Below are positions 6,781 through 12,023 of a DNA stretch of 12,023 nt, piece after piece. Where the stretch lies: contig JAZQXT010000082.1 of assembly GCA_045633005.1 (NCBI GenBank), positions 1-12,023 on the forward strand, read 5' to 3'. The notes below the pieces were generated by a model. That model was not told where the DNA came from, did not search any database, and saw only the letters and a list, made by a program, of their open reading frames with translations. The stretch's first letter is position 1. Every line of letters starts with the position of its first letter. This DNA is from CAG-390 sp045633005 (GTDB lineage: Bacteria; Bacillota; Clostridia; Oscillospirales; CAG-272). A program made the translations under genes and the position numbers.

Positions 6781-7521
6781 ATGTTACAAATAAAGGACCT
6801 TTCGCTCGTGGCGGATAACGTTGCGGGCGGCGGAAGAAAAGCGATACTTGATAACGTAAATCTTGAAATAAAGGACGGCGCGCTCGTCGTACTGACGGGC
6901 CCCAACGGCGGCGGCAAGACTACGCTTGCAAAGACCGTTATGGGAATTGCAACCCCCACGTCGGGCTCTATCGTCTACAACGGCACGGATATAACCAATA
7001 TGACTATCACCGAGCGCGCAAGACTTGGCGTAAGCTACGGCTTCCAACAGCCCCCGCGCTTTAAGGGAATGCGCGTGCGCGACCTGCTTGAGCTTGCATC
7101 GGGCAAGAACACACTTTCCACTATGGACTGCTGTATGTATCTTAACAAGGTCGGACTTTGTGCGGGCGATTACATCGACCGCGAGGTGGACACGTCCTTG
7201 TCGGGCGGCGAGGTCAAGCGTATTGAGATAGCAACCATACTTGCGAGAAATTCCTCGCTTATGATATTTGACGAGCCCGAGGCGGGCATTGACCTTTGGT
7301 CGTTTGCAAAGCTTACTGATACTTTCAGGGATCTGCACAAAAACAGCGATGCAACTATCATAATCATTTCTCACCAAGAGAGAATCATCAATCTTGCGGA
7401 CGAGATCGTCGTTCTTTCGGGCGGTCAGGTGGAAAGAAAGGGAAGCAAGTCCGAGGTTTTCCCCTCGATCCTTGCCGAAGCCACCCACGGATGCAAGTAT
7501 ATGAAAAATACGGAAGCTTAA
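6781..7521 (+). CDS. sufC: SufC-like ABC ATPase of a minimal Fe-S cluster assembly system
   Basis: A 246-residue cytosolic ABC-type ATPase that should power a SufB-like Fe-S scaffold rather than a membrane transporter; no permease is nearby. Seen: Walker A GPNGGGKTT (40-48), Q-loop FQQPP (88-92), signature LSGGEVKRIEI (140-150), Walker B LMIFDEPEAGID (160-171) and H-loop H198. The KRxEI continuation after the signature and the AGID D-loop are SufC-like, while DEPE differs from the DE(S/T)DSGLD of E. coli-type SufC, as expected for the short SufCB pairs of anaerobes and archaea (called SMS by some authors). An earlier in-frame ATG at 6766 is rejected because AAAGGAGC lies just before the ATG at 6781. 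Followed after 14 bases by the scaffold gene. Confidence 0.93.
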   Translation: MLQIKDLSLVADNVAGGGRKAILDNVNLEIKDGALVVLTGPNGGGKTTLAKTVMGIATPTSGSIVYNGTDITNMTITERARLGVSYGFQQPPRFKGMRVRDLLELASGKNTLSTMDCCMYLNKVGLCAGDYIDREVDTSLSGGEVKRIEIATILARNSSLMIFDEPEAGIDLWSFAKLTDTFRDLHKNSDATIIIISHQERIINLADEIVVLSGGQVERKGSKSEVFPSILAEATHGCKYMKNTEA

Positions 7522-7535
7522 TAAGGAGCGAAAAA

Positions 7536-8453
7536 ATGAATAAAACGGATCTTAAGCTCCTCAAGGAAATCGCGGACCTTGAAAGAGTTCCGCAGGGAGC
7601 ATACAATATAAGAAAGGACGGCGCAACGGACAGCCGTTCATCTACGGAAAATATAATTATTGAAACCAAAACGGATAAAAACGGTATTGATATCACAATC
7701 AAGGACGGAACTGTAAACGAGTCCTTGCACATTCCCGTTATCATAACCAAAACGGGAATTTCCGAGATGGTTTATAACGATTTCCACATCGGCGATAATT
7801 GCGACGTGCTTATCATCGCGGGATGCGGAATCCACAATTCGGGCTGCGAGACCAGCCAGCACGACGGAGTTCATACCTTCTACGTCGGCAAAAACTCTCG
7901 CGTTCGTTACGTTGAAAAGCACTATGGCGACGGTGAGGGAACGGGAGAGAGAATAATGAACCCCGAAACCGTTGCATATATCGGTGAAAATTCCTTTATG
8001 CAAATGGATACCACGCAGATAAAGGGCGTCGACTCCACCAAGCGCAAGACCACTATTTTCGTTGGCAAGGGCGGCGAGGTAGCGGTCAATGAAAAGCTTA
8101 TGACTCACGGCAAGCAGATAGCCGAGTCGGAAATGGAGATTGTCCTTGAGGCAGAGGACGCAACGGGCAGAGTCATCTCCCGCTCGGTCGCAAAGGACAG
8201 CTCGTATCAGGTATTTTACCCCAAGATGACGGGCAAGGCATCCTGCTTCGGACACGTTGAGTGCGACTCCATAATTATGGACGAGGCAAAGATAAGCTCG
8301 ATTCCCGCAATATGCGCCGAGCATACCGACGCACGCCTCGTTCACGAGGCTGCTATCGGAAAGATAGCAGGCGAACAGCTCTTAAAGCTTATGACTCTCG
8401 GTCTTAGCGAGGCTGAGGCAGAGGAGAGAATACTCGAGGGCTTTCTTAACTGA
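7536..8453 (+). CDS. sufB: short SufB/SufD-like Fe-S cluster scaffold protein
   Basis: A 305-residue SufB/SufD-family protein, much shorter than E. coli SufB (about 495), with the beta-helix core and C-terminal helices retained. The end HEAAIGKIAGEQLLKLMTLGLSEAEAE is spread over 270-296 and is the SufC-docking region. Aligned by eye with E. coli SufB, HVECDSIIMDE keeps the cysteine equivalent to C405 (here C243), and VHEAA keeps the His-Glu pair equivalent to H433-E434 (H270, E271); E432 is not kept. Other cysteines at 89, 97, 104, 237 and 260 could help bind a cluster. Start chosen at AAGGAG-N7-ATG; a longer in-frame ATG at 7491 lies inside sufC. No second SufB/SufD gene and no cysteine desulfurase is present, so it likely acts as a homodimer with SufC. 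Confidence 0.93.
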   Translation: MNKTDLKLLKEIADLERVPQGAYNIRKDGATDSRSSTENIIIETKTDKNGIDITIKDGTVNESLHIPVIITKTGISEMVYNDFHIGDNCDVLIIAGCGIHNSGCETSQHDGVHTFYVGKNSRVRYVEKHYGDGEGTGERIMNPETVAYIGENSFMQMDTTQIKGVDSTKRKTTIFVGKGGEVAVNEKLMTHGKQIAESEMEIVLEAEDATGRVISRSVAKDSSYQVFYPKMTGKASCFGHVECDSIIMDEAKISSIPAICAEHTDARLVHEAAIGKIAGEQLLKLMTLGLSEAEAEERILEGFLN

Positions 8454-8481
8454 TTTTTGAAGAAAACAAGGAGGGAAATAA

Positions 8482-9834
8482 ATGAATTATTCCGAAATAA
8501 CCCCGTATATTCGCAAGATGGCGGAGCTATCCTCCGAAAATAATGGGATAAGACCCCAGATGTATGCGGAAAATCAGGTTTTCCGCGGACTTCGTGACCT
8601 TAACGGTCGCGGTGTCGTTACGGGACTTACCGAGGTTTCCGACGTAAGAGCTAAAAAGCTCAACGAAAACGGCGAGCTTGTGCCGTGCCCCGGTGAGCTT
8701 TATTATAGAGGTATAAATATAAACTCTCTCGTCGACGGTTTCTACGGCAAACGCTTCGGCTTTGAGGAAGCGATATATTTACTGCTTTTCTCAAAATTAC
8801 CAACGAAGGATGAGCTTGAGGAGTTCAAATGGACTCTTGCAAGCTATCGCTCTCTTCCGCAATCATTCGTTAGGGATATGATACTCAAAGCACCGGGTAA
8901 AGATATGATGAACATCCTTTCCAGAAGCGTGCTTGCACTTTACGCTTATGACGATAACCCCGACGATATATCGGTGGAAAACGTTTTGCGCCAGTGCTTG
9001 CAGCTCATATCCACGTTCCATATGCTTGCGGTTTACGCTTATAATTCATATCAGCATTACCACCGTGGAAAGAGCTTGTTTATTCACGTTTCTGACCCCG
9101 ATATCTCTATTGCGGAAAATCTTTTGAACCTTCTGCGCGAGGACAGACAGTATACTCCGCTTGAAGCGCAGATACTTGACCTTGCGCTCGTTCTGCACGC
9201 AGAGCACGGCGGAGGAAATAACTCCACCTTTACCACGCACGTTGTTACCTCGTCGGGAACCGACACCTATGCGGCTATGTCTGCCGCGCTCGGCTCGCTC
9301 AAGGGCCCGCGCCATGGCGGAGCAAACGTCAAGGTCGTCAGAATGTTTGACGATATGAAGGCGAGCATCAATACGCGCAACGACGGCGCGATAAAGGATT
9401 ATCTCGTAAGACTCCTTGAAAAGCAGGCGTATGACAGAGCGGGACTTATCTACGGTATGGGACACGCGGTCTATTCGCTTTCCGACCCCCGTTGCGAGAT
9501 ACTCAAGACGTGCGCTGAAAAGCTGTCAGTTGAAAAGAATTGTCAAGAGGAATACGAGCTTTACAACAAGGTTGCAAGCTTTGCGCCCGAGATAATCGCT
9601 GAAAAGAGAAAGATGTATAAGGGTGTTAGCCCCAACGTTGATTTCTATTCGGGACTCGTTTACCGTATGCTCGGACTTCCCGACGAAATGTTCACGCCCA
9701 TCTTCGCGGTGTCGAGGATAGTCGGCTGGAGTGCACATAGAATAGAGGAAATTCAAAACGCGGGCAAGATAATCCGCCCTGCGTACATAAACGTAAAAAA
9801 GGCAGAGGAATATCTGCCGATAGAGGAAAGATAA
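8482..9834 (+). CDS. gltA: citrate synthase (citrate/2-methylcitrate synthase family)
   Basis: A 450-residue cytosolic enzyme that condenses acetyl-CoA with oxaloacetate to give citrate and CoA. The catalytic set is complete: H242 in AEHGGGNNSTFT (240-251), H278 in GPRHGGAN (275-282) and D387 in NVDFYSG (385-391). GMGHAVYSLSDPR (325-337) contains the conserved substrate-binding histidine H328, with the alanine variant of GxGHRVY that I recall from clostridial citrate synthases. An N-terminal extension of about 40 residues precedes the conserved core. A perfect AAGGAGG is seven bases upstream. It follows sufB after 28 bases without a visible terminator or promoter, so it is probably co-transcribed. 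No aconitase or isocitrate dehydrogenase is in the window; in such anaerobes citrate synthase usually serves glutamate synthesis. A 2-methylcitrate synthase is a less likely reading. Confidence 0.95.
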   Translation: MNYSEITPYIRKMAELSSENNGIRPQMYAENQVFRGLRDLNGRGVVTGLTEVSDVRAKKLNENGELVPCPGELYYRGININSLVDGFYGKRFGFEEAIYLLLFSKLPTKDELEEFKWTLASYRSLPQSFVRDMILKAPGKDMMNILSRSVLALYAYDDNPDDISVENVLRQCLQLISTFHMLAVYAYNSYQHYHRGKSLFIHVSDPDISIAENLLNLLREDRQYTPLEAQILDLALVLHAEHGGGNNSTFTTHVVTSSGTDTYAAMSAALGSLKGPRHGGANVKVVRMFDDMKASINTRNDGAIKDYLVRLLEKQAYDRAGLIYGMGHAVYSLSDPRCEILKTCAEKLSVEKNCQEEYELYNKVASFAPEIIAEKRKMYKGVSPNVDFYSGLVYRMLGLPDEMFTPIFAVSRIVGWSAHRIEEIQNAGKIIRPAYINVKKAEEYLPIEER

Positions 9835-9855
9835 AGTTCAAAGGGAGGACGGCAA

Positions 9856-11166
9856 ATGGCGAAAGATACCCGCATCGAGCCGCACGCGCCTACGGGCGCG
9901 GGCTTGCGTTGGATGAAGCTTGATAATGCGGCTAAAATATATCCCGCCGCACGCCGTCGCCGCTGGAACAATATGTTCAGGCTTTCCGCCACGATGACGG
10001 AGGCGGTGGATAGGGATGCCTTGCGCGCGGCGCTTGACGTTACCGTGCTTCGCTTTCCGTCCATCGCCGCAAGGCTTCGCAAGGGGGCGTTTTGGTACTA
10101 CCTTGAGGAGCTTCGGCATGCGCCCGAGATCGAGGATGACGGCGCATATCCGCTTATGTATATGCCGTTTGAAAGGATACGCAAGTGCGCTTTAAGGGTG
10201 CTTGTGTACGGCAATAGGATAGCGGTCGAGTTTTACCACGCGCTCACCGACGGAAACGGCGGACTCGTCTTTTTGAAGTCTCTTATAGCGGAATACGTTG
10301 AACGCCGCTACGGCGTTGCCATACCTGCAACGGACGGCGTGCTTGACCGCCGCGATCCACCTCGCCCCGAGGAGCTTTGCGATAGCTTTCTTGAGGTCAG
10401 CGGTGACGTGTCAAAAAGCCGCGCCGAGCCAAATTCCTACCACATCGACGGCGTGCGTGAGAAGGATGAATTCGTCAATCTGACGACCTTTATAATAGAT
10501 TCCGAGCTTTTAAGGGAAGCCGCGCATAGTCGCGGAGTCACGGTGACCTCGCTTATTTGCGCGGCGATCATTCGCGCAACCTGCCGAATACAAAATTCGC
10601 ACGTTTCGCGCCGCCGACAGAAAATGGTCAAGGTGCTCGTTCCCGTCGATCTGCGCCGCCTTTTCGGAAGTCAGACGCTTCGCAATTTCTCGCTTTATCT
10701 CACGCCGGGAATTGACCCGCGCGTTGGGGAGTGGAGCTTTGACGAGGTTTGTCATTCCATACATCATCAAATGGCACTCGGCGTGACGAAAAAGGAAATG
10801 ACTATGCGCCTTACCAAAAACGTTGATAGTGAAAAATCCCTTATCGTGCGCGTGATGCCGCTCTTTATCAAAAACTTCGTTATGAAATCGGTATACGATG
10901 CCGTCGGCGAGAAAAAGTCGGTTATGGATCTTTCAAATCTCGGAATAATCAAAATTCCGTCGGAGCTTGAAAAATACGTCGATAGATTCGATTTCATCAT
11001 AGGAGCGTTGCCAAACACGCACGAAAACTGCGCAGTTCTTGGCTATAAGGGAAAGACTTATATTAATTTTACAAGAGATATACAAAAATCAGATCTGGAG
11101 CTTTATTTCCATGAGGAGCTTCGCGCTATAGGACTACGCGCCAAGGTCGAAAGTAACAGACGGTGA
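9856..11166 (+). CDS. condensation/alcohol-acetyltransferase-like CoA-dependent acyltransferase
   Basis: A 436-residue protein of the chloramphenicol-acetyltransferase-like superfamily. The hallmark HxxxDG appears as YHALTDGNGG (127-136), with H128 the likely catalytic base and D132 structural. The second conserved patch, DFGWG in relatives, is replaced by a DLSNLG-like stretch near residue 358. N-terminal TMTEAVDRDALRAALD and RFPSIAARL (46-75) fit the family pattern of the first lobe. It may transfer an acyl or acetyl group from CoA to an alcohol, amine or glycolipid acceptor; the substrate is unknown. No signal peptide or membrane helix is evident. AAAGGGAGG is eight bases before the start, 21 bases after the citrate synthase stop. 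The next gene starts 13 bases downstream, and this pairing with a zinc-ribbon DUF6320-type membrane protein is one I recognise from clostridial genomes, suggesting joint function. Confidence 0.8.
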   Translation: MAKDTRIEPHAPTGAGLRWMKLDNAAKIYPAARRRRWNNMFRLSATMTEAVDRDALRAALDVTVLRFPSIAARLRKGAFWYYLEELRHAPEIEDDGAYPLMYMPFERIRKCALRVLVYGNRIAVEFYHALTDGNGGLVFLKSLIAEYVERRYGVAIPATDGVLDRRDPPRPEELCDSFLEVSGDVSKSRAEPNSYHIDGVREKDEFVNLTTFIIDSELLREAAHSRGVTVTSLICAAIIRATCRIQNSHVSRRRQKMVKVLVPVDLRRLFGSQTLRNFSLYLTPGIDPRVGEWSFDEVCHSIHHQMALGVTKKEMTMRLTKNVDSEKSLIVRVMPLFIKNFVMKSVYDAVGEKKSVMDLSNLGIIKIPSELEKYVDRFDFIIGALPNTHENCAVLGYKGKTYINFTRDIQKSDLELYFHEELRAIGLRAKVESNRR

Positions 11167-11179
11167 AAGGAGTGTTGAG

Positions 11180-11875
11180 ATGTACTGTGTTAAATGCGGC
11201 GTAGAGCTTGCAGATACGGAAAAGGCTTGCCCGCTTTGCGGCACTGCCGTATATCATCCCGATATCACGCGCCCCGACGCCACCCCTACGTATCCGCCTT
11301 TTGTCAAGCAAAAGGAAAATATGCGCCCGCAGGGAGTTTTGTTTATCTTGACTATCCTTGCGATAATGCCTGTCGTGATAACGCTGTTTTGCGATCTTCG
11401 CCTGAACGGCACGCTAACGTGGTCGGGATATGCCGTAGGCGGAATACTCGCGGCTTATTCGGTAATAGTTCTGCCCTTGTGGTTTGCGCGTCCTAATCCC
11501 GTGATATTTGTTCCTATGGACTTTACGCTGATAGGCGCACTCTTGCTTTATATAGATATTGCAACTGGCGGCGATTGGTTTTTGACACTTGCTTTCCCCG
11601 CGGTCGGCATTATGGGGCTTATCGTAACTGCCGCCGTAACGCTCGTTAGATATGTAAAAAAAGGCTTGCTTTACATTTTCGGCGGTTGCTTTATCGCCAT
11701 AGGCGGCTATTGCTTACTGCTTGAGTTTTTTATAAATCTCACCTTTGGTGACGGCTTTTCGTTCATTTGGTCACCTTATCCTTTCATTTCTTGCTTCTTT
11801 ACGGGAATCGCGCTTATTATCATAGCGATATCAAAGCCGCTTCGCGAGTCCTTGCACAAAAAGCTGTTTATATAA
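11180..11875 (+). CDS. zinc-ribbon six-helix membrane protein (DUF6320-like)
   Basis: A 231-residue protein. It starts with a zinc ribbon, C3-x2-C6 and C17-x2-C20 (YCVKCG and CPLCGT), then a proline-rich linker (27-50) and about six membrane helices (approximately 52-71, 82-102, 107-127, 133-156, 161-184, 197-217), ending in a short basic tail. The ribbon should face the cytoplasm. Function is not established; the match to DUF6320 is from memory of the family pattern. AAAGGAGT, overlapping the previous gene's stop, serves as its ribosome binding site. As partner of the acyltransferase it might supply a membrane anchor or handle a lipid product, which is inference. It closes the six-gene operon. 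Confidence 0.82.
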   Translation: MYCVKCGVELADTEKACPLCGTAVYHPDITRPDATPTYPPFVKQKENMRPQGVLFILTILAIMPVVITLFCDLRLNGTLTWSGYAVGGILAAYSVIVLPLWFARPNPVIFVPMDFTLIGALLLYIDIATGGDWFLTLAFPAVGIMGLIVTAAVTLVRYVKKGLLYIFGGCFIAIGGYCLLLEFFINLTFGDGFSFIWSPYPFISCFFTGIALIIIAISKPLRESLHKKLFI

Positions 11876-11911
11876 AAAAACACGGTTTCGCTTTGCGAAA
11901 CCTTGTTTTTT
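11874..11911 (+). terminator. intrinsic terminator of the six-gene operon
   Basis: GGTTTCGC (11884-11891) pairs with GCGAAACC (11895-11902) across a TTT loop. After one C/T mismatch the stem extends with the A-run pairing to TGTTTTTT. The T-run favours plus-strand termination, and the A-run lets it work on the minus strand too. It starts at the stop codon of the membrane protein gene. Confidence 0.93.
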
Positions 11912-11924
11912 ATTGTATAACGAA

Positions 11925-12018
11925 AACCACCAGCAGTGCTGGTGGTTCCAAAAAGCTTTAGCTATGCGTAGAAAAAAGTACCTCCTTTGATGTATAATAA
12001 AGTTGGTCTGCCAACCAA
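11925..12018. repeat. two-hairpin non-coding segment, possible edge of a dispersed repeat or IS200/IS605-like element
   Basis: AACCACCAGCA (11925-11935) and TGCTGGTGGTT (11937-11947) form a near-perfect palindrome. A second hairpin GTTGG-TCTG-CCAAC lies at 12002-12015. Between them, minus-strand AAAGGAGG (11981-11988) looks like a ribosome binding site but has no start codon behind it, and TATAAT (11993-11998) reads on the plus strand without a good -35. Subterminal hairpins of this kind mark the ends of IS200/IS605 elements, but no transposase is in the window. It may instead be a dispersed intergenic repeat. It appears to continue past the right edge. Confidence 0.4.
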
Positions 12019-12023
12019 AACAA

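Noticed and set aside
6898..6927. Apparently abnormal Walker A (GPNGGGKTT) in the SufC-like ATPase
   Set aside because: It still fits GxxGxGK(S/T), so it is functional and not a defect.
6766..7521. SufC/SufB pair as part of an ABC transporter or antibiotic exporter
   Set aside because: No permease or substrate-binding gene is adjacent, and the following protein has the SufB C-terminal pattern.
6784..8345. Minus-strand open frames of 234 and 235 codons opposite sufC and sufB
   Set aside because: These follow from codon bias of the conserved plus-strand genes; no promoter or ribosome binding site supports them.

Overview
The window looks like chromosomal DNA from an anaerobic Clostridia-type Firmicute, probably an uncultured gut lineage. 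Evidence: strong AAGGAGG-type ribosome binding sites, sigma-A promoters with TTGACA/TATAAT elements, a clostridial HtpG and a clostridial citrate synthase, a four-cysteine TSCPD protein, and a minimal SufC/SufB pair of the sort seen in anaerobes and archaea. No phage, CRISPR, plasmid or antibiotic-resistance genes were seen. Species cannot be named from sequence alone.

Layout. (1) 1-144: an array of tiny hairpins spaced by ATGATG/CATCAT, then a strong terminator (146-187) and a minus-strand tRNA-Ala(GGC) with its own promoter. (2) 400-3373, minus strand: an operon in the order htpG, TSCPD-domain gene, polyprenyl-phosphate sugar-1-phosphate transferase. It is driven by a perfect-consensus promoter (3419-3447) and ends in a 16-bp palindrome overlapping the last stop codon. 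(3) 3577-5752, plus strand, divergent from htpG: ispE (MEP isoprenoid pathway) followed by a two-gene ThrE/YjjP-YjjB-type exporter, ending at a terminator (5757-5789). (4) 5888-11875, plus strand: six tightly spaced genes with no visible internal terminator. They encode a methyltransferase-fold protein, SufC-like ATPase, short SufB-like scaffold, citrate synthase, a condensation/alcohol-acetyltransferase-like enzyme, and a zinc-ribbon six-helix membrane protein. A terminator follows at 11874-11911. (5) 11925-12023: two further hairpins and non-coding sequence that may be the edge of a repeat or an IS200/IS605-like element continuing past the window.

How the genes work together. The SufC/SufB pair would form a minimal Fe-S cluster scaffold without SufD, SufS or SufU nearby. 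The methyltransferase-like gene opens its transcript and may be an accessory factor. Citrate synthase (acetyl-CoA plus oxaloacetate to citrate) feeds aconitase, an Fe-S enzyme, which could explain co-transcription, but this is inference. The last two genes look like a pair acting at or near the membrane. The htpG operon mixes protein folding with cell-surface glycan priming and has no obvious single theme.

The most interesting points are the minimal Fe-S operon with its uncharacterised methyltransferase-like partner, the acyltransferase/zinc-ribbon membrane protein pair, the hairpin array at the left edge, and the palindromic segment at the right edge. Nothing in the window proves a wholly new system.
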